Below are positions 25,863-35,264 of a stretch of DNA of 64,000 nucleotides, in pieces. Position 1 is the first letter of the stretch. Each line of letters starts with the position of its first letter. Below the pieces are notes generated by a model. It searched no databases. It saw only the letters and a program-made list of their open reading frames with translations, and was not told the origin of the DNA. Position numbers and translations under genes: made by a program. Source of the DNA: Gemmatimonadaceae bacterium (GTDB lineage Bacteria; Gemmatimonadota; Gemmatimonadetes; Gemmatimonadales; Gemmatimonadaceae); assembly GCA_040882285.1 (NCBI GenBank), contig JBBEBQ010000005.1, positions 427,681 to 491,680 on the forward strand, in the 5' to 3' direction.

Positions 25863-27992
25863 TCAGATGATCCGCAGCACGTCCTCCGTCGGCCCGGCGT
25901 CGCCATCGGGCAGAAGGACGGCGATGTGCGTGAGGGCTTCGCGCTCGCGCGGCCAGGCGAAACGGCCTGCGGCGACGGTCAGCGTCAGCCACTCGAATTT
26001 CACGTGCTCGAGGCCGAGCGTTACAGGTAACGCGTTCGATACCATGGCGGCGAAGGCGATGGAGAGTTGAACGGTTTGCTCGCGGTGCAGATAAAAAGCA
26101 TTCACCGTGAGGTTGTAAAGCCGCTCGGCCTCGAGACCGGTCTCTTCCCGCAGTTCGCGGAGCGCGGCGTCCTCCGGCTTCTCGCCGTCGGCGATGTGGC
26201 CGTGAATGGATTCCCAGGAGCCGGGACAGCGCGTGTCGTCGGCGCGCTGCAAGGCCAGTACGCGCCACTCGCTCCCCTCGCGCGCGAGCACGTACACGTC
26301 GACCACACCGGCTTTTATCTGGGTCATCTCGCCTTTCGCTTTTTTGATGCTGGAATGATACCGGGACGTCCTCCCGGCCGGCACGGCTTCCTCCAGCGGA
26401 CGTTCGGCGACGCGCAGAAGCTCTTCGAGGGTCGTGTCACCGGCCGACACGTGCGTGAGCCCCGACTCCCAGATCGCACCGGCCCCATCCACGCGCGCGG
26501 CTTCTGTCAGCGACGCCACGCCGTCGCCGCGGGCGATTCGCCTTTTCAGCTCCGGCGTCGAGATGACGATCTCGGCCACCGCGATCCGGCCATGATAGCC
26601 GGTGCCGCCACACCGCGCGCAGCCGCCGGGCGCGCCGCACGAGCACAGCCGGCGCACCAGCCGCTGCGCGATGACGCCCTTCAGCGCCGCGGCCATTTTC
26701 TGCGGCTCCACACCGAGATCGGTCATGCGCGCGATCGAGCTGCAAGCGTCGATGGTGTGCAGCGTGGCGAGCACGAGATGTCCGGTCAGCGAGGCCTGAA
26801 TCGCGATGGTCGCGGTCTCCCGGTCCCTGATCTCGCCGATCAGCACGATGTCGGGGTCCTGCCGCAGGATCGAGCGCAGCGCGGCGGCGAACGTCAGCCC
26901 GGCTTTCTCGTTGACCTGCACCTGCACGATGCCCGGCGTCCTGTATTCGACCGGATCTTCGACCGTGACGATGTTGACGCCGCGCGCCTGCAGGTGGCGC
27001 AGCATCGCGTACAGAGTCGTCGTCTTGCCGGATCCTGTCGGACCGGTGACCAGCACGAGCCCCTCGCGCGCGTCGAGCAGCCGGTGGATGCGCGCGGATT
27101 CGTCGCGCGCGAAGCCGAGCGAGTCGAGCGAGCGCGCCGTGGTGCGCGCGTCGAGAATGCGGATCACGACCTTCTCGCCGTGCGCCGAGGGGAGCGTGGA
27201 GACGCGGAGATCTATGCCGACGCCGTTCGCGCCGACTCGCGCCCGTCCACCCTGCGGCCGCAGACGGTCGGCGATGTCCATGTTCGCCATGATCTTGATG
27301 CGCGACACGAGCGGGACGCCGATCATGCGCGGCAGCGTCATCGCCTGCCGCAGGACGCCGTCCACGCGATACCGCACGGCGATTCCCTGCTCTTCGGCTT
27401 CGAGATGGATGTCGCTCGCGCGCGAGGCGATCCCTTCGGCCACTATATGGTCCACCAGCTTGACGATCGGCCGCTCGATGGCCGAGTCGTCGAGGTAGCC
27501 GGGCGACTCTTCGACGGGCTCCGGCACCGCGTCCAGCTCGCGCCGCTCGGCGACTCCGTCGAGAATCTTCGCGACGGCGTCCTCCGGGCGATACACCTCG
27601 TCGATCCGCTTGGCGATGCTCGCGGGCGGCGCCAGCAGCATGCGCACGCGGCGCCCGGACGAGAACGCGAGCGTGCGCTCGCAATCCATGTCGTACGGGT
27701 TGGAGGTCGCTATCTCGAGCGTGTCGCCCGTGACCGACAGCGGGAGAATCCTGTATCGCCGCGCCAGCTCCTCCGGCACCCGCTCGCGTGCCTGTGAGCT
27801 GACCAGCAGCCGCTTCGCCACCGGTACCCGGAGCCGCTCCGACACGGCGGCGGTGATCTCGTCATCCGTGAGTGGCGACACGCGAGCGGCGGTTTCCCAG
27901 TAGCTCGTCGTGACCGCCGCGTCGATCCCGGAGAGGTCGCTCGGCTTGAGCAGATCAGCGAGAATCGGTCGGAGCCAGGAATCGGCGGGCAC
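25863..27992 (-). CDS. GspE/PilB-type secretion ATPase fused to a C-terminal Nudix hydrolase
   Basis: One uninterrupted frame of 709 codons. Residues 1-130 form an N1/N2-like domain; 165-535 are the motor ATPase with LVTGPTGSGKTTTL (Walker A, about 315), VEDPVEYR (Asp box), DIVLIGEIRD (Walker B) and a four-cysteine zinc segment CSCGAPGGCARC. Residues 556-709 are a Nudix domain whose box GHIADGEKPEDAALRELREE plus TGL fits GX5EX7REUXEEXGU. The Nudix part begins at an ATG (26327-26325) preceded by AAAGGCGAG, so it could also be translated separately. The ATPase would power type IV pilus or type II secretion assembly. No other pilus or secretion genes are nearby. Start is GTG 27992. Confidence 0.85.
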   Translation of the reverse strand: MPADSWLRPILADLLKPSDLSGIDAAVTTSYWETAARVSPLTDDEITAAVSERLRVPVAKRLLVSSQARERVPEELARRYRILPLSVTGDTLEIATSNPYDMDCERTLAFSSGRRVRMLLAPPASIAKRIDEVYRPEDAVAKILDGVAERRELDAVPEPVEESPGYLDDSAIERPIVKLVDHIVAEGIASRASDIHLEAEEQGIAVRYRVDGVLRQAMTLPRMIGVPLVSRIKIMANMDIADRLRPQGGRARVGANGVGIDLRVSTLPSAHGEKVVIRILDARTTARSLDSLGFARDESARIHRLLDAREGLVLVTGPTGSGKTTTLYAMLRHLQARGVNIVTVEDPVEYRTPGIVQVQVNEKAGLTFAAALRSILRQDPDIVLIGEIRDRETATIAIQASLTGHLVLATLHTIDACSSIARMTDLGVEPQKMAAALKGVIAQRLVRRLCSCGAPGGCARCGGTGYHGRIAVAEIVISTPELKRRIARGDGVASLTEAARVDGAGAIWESGLTHVSAGDTTLEELLRVAERPLEEAVPAGRTSRYHSSIKKAKGEMTQIKAGVVDVYVLAREGSEWRVLALQRADDTRCPGSWESIHGHIADGEKPEDAALRELREETGLEAERLYNLTVNAFYLHREQTVQLSIAFAAMVSNALPVTLGLEHVKFEWLTLTVAAGRFAWPREREALTHIAVLLPDGDAGPTEDVLRII

Positions 27993-28091
27993 GTCGTAGC
28001 GTACTCCGGCCAGCCGTCACGAGATGCACCGTGTGGAGACGGCCGTGATCGAAATGCGGCGCGAGGACCGCCTTACCGCCTACAGCTATGG

Positions 28092-28280
28092 ATGGACGGG
28101 AACCGCTACGATAGCCCCTCCTCGGCGGCGCAAGCTGTGGGATATGGCTCCGTCAACGGATGGGCTGTATGGGAGTACTACGATGAAGCCGACGGAAAAT
28201 GGCTCAGCCTCAATCATCTCCGCGCAAAACTCGAAACGCGTACGGAAAGTCAATCGCTTGCGGCCCAATCTCCGGCGTGA
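28092..28280 (+). pseudogene. Short RAMA/DUF4357-like open frame (fragment or tiny gene)
   Basis: The 62-codon frame reads MDGNRYDSPSSAAQAVGYGS and then NGWAVWEYYDEADGKWLSLN, strongly resembling the RAMA (DUF4357) domain found in restriction-modification and GIY-YIG proteins. It lies in the 446-bp gap between the divergent GspE-Nudix and Uma2 genes. No ribosome site precedes its ATG, and the frame stays open but unremarkable upstream, so it looks like the remnant of a larger protein. The rest of the gap (27993-28091 and 28281-28438) shows nothing else. Confidence 0.45.
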
Positions 28281-28438
28281 ATCGTCACCCGGTCGAGTTG
28301 GTCAACCAGGAGCAAGGCGAGAAGGTTGGATTGAAATGCCACGCTGAGTTGCGCGGCGGAACGGTGCCGCCGATGGCGATGTGACCGCGCAACATCGTGG
28401 ATGCGCACTTGCCCGGCTATACGCGAGGAATGCATCCT

Positions 28439-29008
28439 ATGGGAATGCCAGCGACTACACCGATACGTTGGACCGCAGAGATGGTGCGGGCGCTCCCGAG
28501 CGATCGGAACCGATACGAGGTTGTCGGCGGGGAGCTATACGTGACTCCGTCCCCACCGCTTCCACATCAATATGCCGCCGGCGAGCTGTACCATCTGCTT
28601 CGGCTCTACCTCTCCGACCATCCGGTGGCTCAGGTCGTGATCGCGCCGTCCGACGTGGAGTTCGACCGGCAGAACATGGTCCAGCCGGATGTCTTCGCGC
28701 TACCGCTGGTCGAGGGCCGGAGACCGATAAGCGTTGAGGAGGCGGGTTCGCTTCTACTCGCCGTCGAAGTTCTGTCGCCAAGTAGCGCACGCTCCGACCG
28801 CAACTCGAAGCGAAAGCTGTACCAGCGCTTTCGCGTACCGGACTACTGGATAGTGGATCTGGACGCTCGGGTAGTCGAGCGGTGGAGGCCAGACGATGAG
28901 CGGCCTGAGATATTGATCGATGCGGTTGATTGGCAGCCAGATCTGGCGCACCCGGCCTTCGTCGTCGACCTTGCCGCTTTCTTTCAAAGGATCTGTGGTG
29001 ACAAGTAG
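28439..29008 (+). CDS. Uma2-family (DUF820) putative endonuclease
   Basis: The 189-residue protein has the Uma2 restriction-like fold pattern: RYEVVGGELYVTPSP, PSDVEFDRQNMVQPDVF, LLLAVEVLSPSS and KRKLYQRFRVPDYWIVD, giving the D-ExK-type core. Biological role of this widespread family is not settled. ATG 28439 lies 9 nt after AGGA; in-frame ATGs at 28430 and 28445 are alternatives. It stands alone between two probable gene fragments. Confidence 0.85.
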   Translation: MGMPATTPIRWTAEMVRALPSDRNRYEVVGGELYVTPSPPLPHQYAAGELYHLLRLYLSDHPVAQVVIAPSDVEFDRQNMVQPDVFALPLVEGRRPISVEEAGSLLLAVEVLSPSSARSDRNSKRKLYQRFRVPDYWIVDLDARVVERWRPDDERPEILIDAVDWQPDLAHPAFVVDLAAFFQRICGDK

Positions 29009-29313
29009 CTACGTATGTACGGCGTCGCTATAAGTCAGCGGACAAAGCTCTCGCCGAGATAGAACCCATAGCGCCTCAGCTCGAAGACGCTGAACAGCGG
29101 AACAACTATCCTCGCGATGTTGCCAGCTGGTTCGCTGTCGTGTCCGAGGTGCGGCACGCCGTTGTTCACTCGAATCTCGCCATCGCCACGCGTATCACGA
29201 AAAACCTCGCTACAGCACCGGCCAGAAATCCCGATTTAGGTCGATCGACATGGTCCAACGCCCGTCACGCAGTCCGCGCGCCACGTCGACGCGTAGTATT
29301 TCGAATACCGTGA
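29002..29313 (+). pseudogene. Possible gene fragment with HEPN-like motif, no start codon
   Basis: A frame opens just after a TGA at 28999 and runs to TGA at 29311. Its first two thirds have protein-like composition (SADKALAEIEPIAPQLEDAE, then EVRHAVVHSN). RHAVVHSN resembles the R-x4-6-H motif of HEPN domains. There is no ATG, GTG or TTG at its beginning, and its last 35 codons lie antisense within the neighbouring secreted-protein gene. I read it as a truncated remnant, with low certainty. Confidence 0.3.
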
Positions 29314-31357
29314 GCGCGCCCACCCCGATGCTCGGATACAGCCCGTGCCCGCTGCGCAGCGATCCCGCGCCGCTGTTGATCCCGACCACGTTGACGTAAG
29401 GCGCCAGGGTCATTCGTGCCGGCGCCCGCCCAAACCGGCCAAGGGATATCGCTGGAAACGGCGCGGGCAGCTGCCACTCGATCCGCGCGGACCCGCCTGA
29501 GGTACCGACGAATTCGTGGAAATCGTAACCCGGGCCAGTCACCGGTCCGCCGAGAAACACGAGCTGTTGCGGCTGCAGGGATCGCGACGGACGCGGCGTC
29601 GCATCTGCTGGATAGACGTAGTCGCCCTGCCTGTCCGTGGCCGCCGCGAAGGTGAACTGCGTGACCAGCCGGCTCGTCCCGTACGGTCGCTCGACGTTCG
29701 CGCGCAGCGCGATCTTCACTCCGGTCTGCCAGTTGCCGGGAAACTGCAAGGCCGCATACCGGAACCCGGAGCCGGCGATGCGATACCTGGCTTCGAATCC
29801 GCCGAAGGTCAGCCGCGTGGGACGCTCGAGGACCAGCTCCAGCCGCTGCTCCTCAATGCGCGCGGCGGCCAGTGTACTGTCGAACTCGCCCGACGCCGGG
29901 CTCGCGTTCACGGAAAGCAGCCGGTGCTTCTCGAGCGCTAGCGACACCGACGCGCGCCACGCTCCGACAGGCGGCGAGTGCGCCGACAGTTCGAATCCGC
30001 GCGAACCGAACGGATCCGTGTAATCGCTGCCGAATTCCTGCGCGGCCACGCTGTTGATGAGCATCGACCGCTCGGAATCCTCGCCCACCAGCTCATGATC
30101 GTCGTACGCGGCGACGGAGAGGCCGGCTCCGCTCGCCTGCCGGTACGAGATTCCAGCTCGGCCCTTCCAATCGTGATCCGAAAAGCCGTACCGCCCGCCG
30201 GCGACGAGCGACACGCCCGCGCCGAGCCGCTGCGACAGACCCAAGCCGAGCGCGAGACCCTCGACGCGATTGAACCGCGCGAAGTCGGAGATTCGCCGGC
30301 CGGATAAAGACGTAGTACGCGTGCGCGCCAACGCTTGGGCCCGCACGAGCGCGCGCGCCTCCTCCTGCACCGCGAGCACCTCGGCGTCGGTCACCGCGCG
30401 GACGTCGTCCGGCAGGCCGTCGAGGATGTCGCCGGTGAACAGCGGCGCCCGCGCGGTATCGCCCGGGGCGGGCGCGGGCGTGAACTGGGGCACGATTTCC
30501 GGGCCGGCGAACAGCGCGGGATTCAATCCGGTGTTCACCGCGTAGCAGCAGATCTCCCAGCGGCCGCGGATGATCCCGCGCGCGGGGTAATCGAGCCACC
30601 TGCCGGTGCGCCGGATCTCGATCTCCTGCCTGCGCGGCAGCCAAAAGCGCTCCTCTATGAGTCCGTTCTCCAGTACGACCGCGACGTCCTCGAGCTCGCG
30701 GTCCTTGAGCGCGGCCCGCGTGAAGCTGAGCGCCATCCGCGCGAGCGACGCGGTCTCGCGATCGATGTACAGCGCGCCGATCGCGCGCGGCTGGCGGTCG
30801 TCCCGCGGCCGCACGCGAACCTCGTACACCTGCAGCGTCCTGGGTCCGAGCCTGATCTCCAGCGAGTCGCTGATCGAGAAGTCGTACTCCTCGAGTCCGG
30901 CCGGCGACAGCGGATGGGGCACGTCGCGCACCTCGTCGCCGTCGCCCAGCCGGATGATGTGGGGAAAGTTGTTCTGAATTATCCCGAGATGATCCCGGTG
31001 GTAGTTGATGTCGGTTGGAAGCAGCAGCGTGTCGCGCCTCCCGCGGATGAGCTGTTTGCTCCGGTCCGGCGCCATCCAGTAAACGTCCAGGGCGAGCTGG
31101 TCGGCCTTGACGATCTTTGGGGGCTCGGTGAACCCTTCGCCCAGCTGGGCGAGAAAGGTCACGTAGCCGCGAGCCTCGGCGCGGTAGTCGCGTAGGGCCG
31201 TATCGGCCAGCTGCATGGCCCGGAGCGCGGTTGCCCGCTCAACCAGGGCCCGCGCGCGCGTATCATTCCACCGTTGCGCGCCGGCCGGGCTCGCGGCGCC
31301 GGCGACGGCGATGCAGCACAGCAGCGTGGCGACGGCCGTCGCGGGCTTCACCTTCAT
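29210..31357 (-). CDS. Secreted protein with probable outer-membrane beta-barrel
   Basis: The 715-residue protein has a clear signal peptide ending near PAGAQ (residue 28). The N-terminal half is a lipid-binding-like beta domain (VYEVRVRPRDDRQPRAIGAL, FWLPRRQEIEIRRTGRW). The second half, from about residue 370, shows alternating hydrophobic strands and Gly-rich turns ending near the C-terminus in aromatic strands, as expected for a barrel. It resembles hypothetical outer-membrane proteins but I cannot name a function. Its ATG lies only 31 bp from the divergent trpE start. Confidence 0.65.
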   Translation of the reverse strand: MKVKPATAVATLLCCIAVAGAASPAGAQRWNDTRARALVERATALRAMQLADTALRDYRAEARGYVTFLAQLGEGFTEPPKIVKADQLALDVYWMAPDRSKQLIRGRRDTLLLPTDINYHRDHLGIIQNNFPHIIRLGDGDEVRDVPHPLSPAGLEEYDFSISDSLEIRLGPRTLQVYEVRVRPRDDRQPRAIGALYIDRETASLARMALSFTRAALKDRELEDVAVVLENGLIEERFWLPRRQEIEIRRTGRWLDYPARGIIRGRWEICCYAVNTGLNPALFAGPEIVPQFTPAPAPGDTARAPLFTGDILDGLPDDVRAVTDAEVLAVQEEARALVRAQALARTRTTSLSGRRISDFARFNRVEGLALGLGLSQRLGAGVSLVAGGRYGFSDHDWKGRAGISYRQASGAGLSVAAYDDHELVGEDSERSMLINSVAAQEFGSDYTDPFGSRGFELSAHSPPVGAWRASVSLALEKHRLLSVNASPASGEFDSTLAAARIEEQRLELVLERPTRLTFGGFEARYRIAGSGFRYAALQFPGNWQTGVKIALRANVERPYGTSRLVTQFTFAAATDRQGDYVYPADATPRPSRSLQPQQLVFLGGPVTGPGYDFHEFVGTSGGSARIEWQLPAPFPAISLGRFGRAPARMTLAPYVNVVGINSGAGSLRSGHGLYPSIGVGALTVFEILRVDVARGLRDGRWTMSIDLNRDFWPVL

Positions 31358-31388
31358 GAACCAAAGTTATGTCGCGCACTAAGCAGCC

Positions 31389-32891
31389 GTGACCTTCGAA
31401 GAGTTCGAGCGCCGCGCGCGCGCGGGCGGGCTGATCCCGCTACGGTCGGAGATCCTGCTGGACCTGGACTCTCCGGTGTCCGCGTTCGCGAAAATCAGGC
31501 GCGGGCAGTTCTCCTTCCTGCTGGAGTCGGCGCCCGCCGGCGGCGAGACGTGGTCGCGCTACACGTATCTCGGGACCGAGCCGCGCGCGGCGTGGCGGCT
31601 GCGCGACGGCGTCGTCGAGGACTGGACGCTCGCGAAGGGCTGGCACAACCGGCGCGAGCCGGCCGATCCGATCGACGACCTGGACGCGCTGATCCACGCG
31701 GACCGGCCGCAGACGGCGCCCGAGCTGGGGCCGTTCTGGACGGGAGCGGTCGGCTACTTCGGCTACGACGTCGTGCGGCACTTCGAGCGCATCGGCACTC
31801 CGCCGCCGCGCAGCGGTGACGTGCCGGACGCGATGTTCATATTCACGCGCTCGCTGGTGGTGATAGACAATCTGCACGGCACGGCTAACATCGTGATCAC
31901 CGTGCGCGTCCCCGCCGACGCCGACGAGCCGCAGCTCCGCGACGCCTACGACTCCGCGATGGCGGAAGCGGCCGAGCTGCGCGAGCGTCTCCAGGGTCTG
32001 TCGCCGCTCGCGCCGCTCCAGCTCGGCGAGGACCGCAGGCTGTCCGGCAAGTCGAGTCTGGACCAGCCGCAGTTCGAGCGCGCCGTCGAGCGGATCAAGG
32101 AGCACATCCTCGCCGGCGACGCGTTTCAGGTGGTGCTCACACGCCGCATCGATCTGCCCGCGACGTTCGATACGATCGATCTCTACCGGGCGCTGCGCGC
32201 GATCAATCCGTCGCCGTACATGTACTGTCTAACTCTCGACGAGATGGAGATCGTGGGCAGCTCGCCCGAGCTGCTCGTGCGGCTGCAGGACGGCATGGTC
32301 ACTGTGCGTCCGATAGCCGGGACGCGGCCGCGGCCCGCGCCGGGCGCGACTCCCGACTACGACAGCGTCGCCGCCGAGCTGCTCAACGATCCGAAGGAGC
32401 GCGCCGAGCATCTAATGCTGGTGGACCTCGGCCGCAACGACATCGGCCGCGTGGCGGAGTACGGCACCGTCGAAGTCACGGCGCTGCTGCGGGTGGAGAA
32501 ATACTCGCACGTGCTGCACCTCGTGAGTGACGTCCGGGGCAAGGTGCGGAGCGGCGTCTCCGCGCTGCAGGTGCTCCGCGCTACGTTTCCCACGGGGACA
32601 CTCACCGGCGCACCGAAAGTCAGGGCCATGCAGATCATCGACGACCTCGAGACGGTCCGGCGCGGCCCGTACGGCGGCGCCCTTGGTTACGTGGCGGCCG
32701 GCGGGGCGCGAATGGAGCTCGCCGTGACCATCCGGTCGTGCGTGATCACCGGCGGCATCGCGGCGGTGCAGTCCGGCGCGGGGATAGTCGCCGATTCGGT
32801 GCCCGAGCTGGAGTGGGTCGAGACCGAGAACAAGGCGCGCGCCATCATGTCCGCGATCGGGCGCATCCCGGAACGCGGCAAGAGGGACTGA
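31389..32891 (+). CDS. trpE: Anthranilate synthase component I
   Basis: The 500-residue chorismate-utilising enzyme makes anthranilate with a glutamine amidotransferase partner. Signature blocks are EIVGSSPELLVRL, PIAGTRPRP, LVDLGRNDIGRVAEYG, FPTGTLTGAPKVRAM and the C-terminal QSGAGIVADSVPE. N-terminal LLESAPAGGETWSRYTYLG matches the tryptophan-binding region of feedback-inhibited TrpE. Start is GTG 31389 without a visible ribosome site. No trpG or other trp gene is adjacent. Paralogues such as PabB are less likely given length and the N-terminal domain. Confidence 0.9.
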   Translation: MTFEEFERRARAGGLIPLRSEILLDLDSPVSAFAKIRRGQFSFLLESAPAGGETWSRYTYLGTEPRAAWRLRDGVVEDWTLAKGWHNRREPADPIDDLDALIHADRPQTAPELGPFWTGAVGYFGYDVVRHFERIGTPPPRSGDVPDAMFIFTRSLVVIDNLHGTANIVITVRVPADADEPQLRDAYDSAMAEAAELRERLQGLSPLAPLQLGEDRRLSGKSSLDQPQFERAVERIKEHILAGDAFQVVLTRRIDLPATFDTIDLYRALRAINPSPYMYCLTLDEMEIVGSSPELLVRLQDGMVTVRPIAGTRPRPAPGATPDYDSVAAELLNDPKERAEHLMLVDLGRNDIGRVAEYGTVEVTALLRVEKYSHVLHLVSDVRGKVRSGVSALQVLRATFPTGTLTGAPKVRAMQIIDDLETVRRGPYGGALGYVAAGGARMELAVTIRSCVITGGIAAVQSGAGIVADSVPELEWVETENKARAIMSAIGRIPERGKRD

Positions 32892-32893
32892 CC

Positions 32894-33652
32894 GTGCGAA
32901 TCGGAATCCCCGGGTACGTGCGATTTCGGGTGGGACGCGCGCGGGTGACGGCGCTGGCGGACGCGGAGCAGCCCATCCGCGAAGCGCTGCGCCACGGCAC
33001 GCTGTACGAGTACGCGGACCGCCATCCGGACCGCCGCCGGATGAAGGGTCGCGGCGACGTGTTCGCGGCGCCGCTTCCCGGACAGGAAGAGTCCGTCGTC
33101 GTCCGCCACGCGTTCCGCGGAGGCGCGCCGGCGCGCCTGACGCGCGATCTCTTCCTTCCTCCCACGCGCGGCCTCCGCGAGCTACTCGTGTCGCAGCGCC
33201 TCCGGGCGGCGGGCGTGAACACTCCCGAGGTCGTGGCGTACGTGACGTATCCGGCCGGCACGATACTGCGGCGATTCGACATCGCCACGCGCGAGATCCC
33301 GAATGGCGCCGACCTGTTTGCCTGGCTCGCGGCCACGGACGACGTGGGCGCGCGCGACGTCGTGCTCAACGCCGCGGCGGGCGCGGTGGCCTCGCTGGTG
33401 GCCGCCGGCGCGCACCATCCCGACCTCAACATCCGCAACGTCCTCGTCGCGCCGGGCCCCGACGGCGGCCTCGTCGGCTGGATCCTGGACGTGGACCGCG
33501 TACGCTTTCACAGCCCGGGCTCGCCCACGGTACGCGACGCCAACGTCACGCGGCTGCGGCGGTCGTTGAAGAAGTCCATGCGGCTGGGCCTTTCCATCAC
33601 CAGCGAAGAGATCGTCGCGATCCTGGATCGCGTGCTGGAGCTGTCCGAGTGA
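32894..33652 (+). CDS. LPS-core (Kdo/heptose-type) kinase
   Basis: The 252-residue protein belongs to the KdkA/WaaP/RIO-like kinase group that phosphorylates sugars of the LPS inner core. The catalytic loop HHPDLNIRNVLV contains HxDLNxxN and is followed by WILDVDRVRF, the metal-binding Asp. GTG 32894 follows the trpE stop by 2 nt, so the genes are linked. The stop overlaps the glycosyltransferase start, supporting a joint role in core assembly. Confidence 0.8.
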   Translation: MRIGIPGYVRFRVGRARVTALADAEQPIREALRHGTLYEYADRHPDRRRMKGRGDVFAAPLPGQEESVVVRHAFRGGAPARLTRDLFLPPTRGLRELLVSQRLRAAGVNTPEVVAYVTYPAGTILRRFDIATREIPNGADLFAWLAATDDVGARDVVLNAAAGAVASLVAAGAHHPDLNIRNVLVAPGPDGGLVGWILDVDRVRFHSPGSPTVRDANVTRLRRSLKKSMRLGLSITSEEIVAILDRVLELSE

Positions 33653-34701
33653 CGAACTTGCTAAACCGCGTGTGCATAGTGATGATGAGCGCGGTCGGCG
33701 ACGCGGTGCACGTGCTGCCGGTGATCAACGCGATCAAGCGGCACTCACCGCGGAGCCGCATCACGTGGGTCGTGCAGCCGGGGCCGGACTCGCTCGTGCG
33801 CGGCCACCCCGCGCTGGACGAGACAATCGTCTTCAACCGCGCGGCCGGGCTGCGCGCCTTCCGCGACATCCGCGCCGCGCTCGACGCGCGCGAGTTCGAC
33901 GTCGTCCTCAACCTCCAGGTGTACTTCAAGGCGGGCGTCGTGACGGCCTTCACGCGCGCGCCGGTGAAGGTCGGCTTCGACAGGGTGCGCGCGCGGGACA
34001 TGAACACGATGTTCACCACGCACACGATCCCGCCGCACGCGCCGCAGCACGTGCAGGACCAGTACTTCGAGTTTCTCACCTACCTGGGAGTCCCGCACGA
34101 GCCGGTGGAGTGGGGGCTCGGCCCGTGGCCGAACGAGCTCGAGTGGCAGCGGTCCTTCGCCGCGCAGTTCGACCGGCCGCTCGCGTCCGTGGTCGTCGGA
34201 ACCAGCAAGCCGGTGAAGGACTGGGCGCCGGAGCGCTGGGCCGAAGTGTGCGACGCGCTGTACACTGACCATGGGCTGCAGCCGGTGCTCGTCGGCGGTG
34301 GGTCGGAGCGCGAGCGGCGGGCGGAGCGCATCATTCTGGAGACCGCCAGACATCCGCACTTCTCCGCGCTCGGCAGCGGACTCCGCAACCTCGTGGGCAT
34401 TCTCGACGCGTCCGCGCTGGTCCTCGCGCCCGACACCGGCCCGCTGCACATGGCCGTCGCGCTCGACCGGCCGGTCATATCGCTCATGGGCTACACCAAT
34501 CCCAAGCGCAGCGGACCGTACCGCAAGTTCCACGACCTGATCGTGGATGCGTTCGCCGATCCCGGGGAGAGCTACGACGCCTCGGCGAAGAACCGCCCCG
34601 GACGAATGCGGCGCATCACGCCCCGCGACGTGCTGGAGAAGGTTGACGTCTGGAAGGCCCGCTACTCGGCGGCCGCGCTCTCCAGACTTCCGAAGCGGTA
34701 G
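33649..34701 (+). CDS. Glycosyltransferase family 9 (heptosyltransferase-like)
   Basis: The 350-residue GT-B protein starts with CIVMMSAVGDAVHVLPVINA, the family 9 nucleotide-sugar fold entry. It also has VVVGTSKPVKDWAPERWAEV and the donor-site block VLAPDTGPLHMAVALDRPVI. GTG 33649 overlaps the kinase stop. It should add heptose or a related sugar to the LPS core on the cytoplasmic face. Its last 40 bp overlap the convergent maf gene. Confidence 0.87.
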   Translation: MTNLLNRVCIVMMSAVGDAVHVLPVINAIKRHSPRSRITWVVQPGPDSLVRGHPALDETIVFNRAAGLRAFRDIRAALDAREFDVVLNLQVYFKAGVVTAFTRAPVKVGFDRVRARDMNTMFTTHTIPPHAPQHVQDQYFEFLTYLGVPHEPVEWGLGPWPNELEWQRSFAAQFDRPLASVVVGTSKPVKDWAPERWAEVCDALYTDHGLQPVLVGGGSERERRAERIILETARHPHFSALGSGLRNLVGILDASALVLAPDTGPLHMAVALDRPVISLMGYTNPKRSGPYRKFHDLIVDAFADPGESYDASAKNRPGRMRRITPRDVLEKVDVWKARYSAAALSRLPKR

Positions 34702-35264
34702 CGCACGCCGACCTCGCGCAGAAGACCCACCAGGCGAACGAGCGGCAGACCCATCACCGCGAAGTAGTCGCCTTCGATCCGCTCGACGATCGTCGCGCCG
34801 AATCCCTGAATGCCGTACGCGCCGGCCTTGTCCATCCCTTCCCCGGTCGCGACGTAAGCGTCCACCTCGTCGTCGCCGAGCCGCCGGAACGTGACCGCGA
34901 CCTGCTCGGCGCCCTGGCGGATATCGCCGCCGTACGCTACCGCGACCGCGGTGATGACCGTGTGCGTCCGGCCGTTGAGCGCCCGCAACGTCTCGCGCGC
35001 GGCGGCGTGGGTCGGCGGCTTGTCCAGCACCTTGCCGTCCAGCACGACCACGGTGTCGGCGCCAATGACGACCGCGTCCGGGTGGGCGGTCGCTACGGCG
35101 CCGGCCTTCTCCACGGCCAGCCGCAGCGCGTGCCCGAGCGGCTCCTCCCCGGGGTGCATCGTCTCGTCGAAGTTCGAAGGAACCACCGAGTGCTCGATGC
35201 CGATGAGCGTGAGCAGCTCGCGCCGCCGCGGCGACGCCGATGCCAGGACCACGTTCGGCTTCAT
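34662..35264 (-). CDS. maf: Maf-family nucleoside triphosphate pyrophosphatase
   Basis: The 200-residue protein has [13 protein letters not shown] at the N-terminus and [16 protein letters not shown] in the middle, both diagnostic for Maf/YhdE enzymes that hydrolyse dTTP/UTP or modified nucleotides. C-terminal [14 protein letters not shown] also fits. Its ATG overlaps the dtd stop, forming a two-gene proofreading operon. Confidence 0.92.
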   Translation of the reverse strand: MKPNVVLASASPRRRELLTLIGIEHSVVPSNFDETMHPGEEPLGHALRLAVEKAGAVATAHPDAVVIGADTVVVLDGKVLDKPPTHAAARETLRALNGRTHTVITAVAVAYGGDIRQGAEQVAVTFRRLGDDEVDAYVATGEGMDKAGAYGIQGFGATIVERIEGDYFAVMGLPLVRLVGLLREVGVRYRFGSLESAAAE

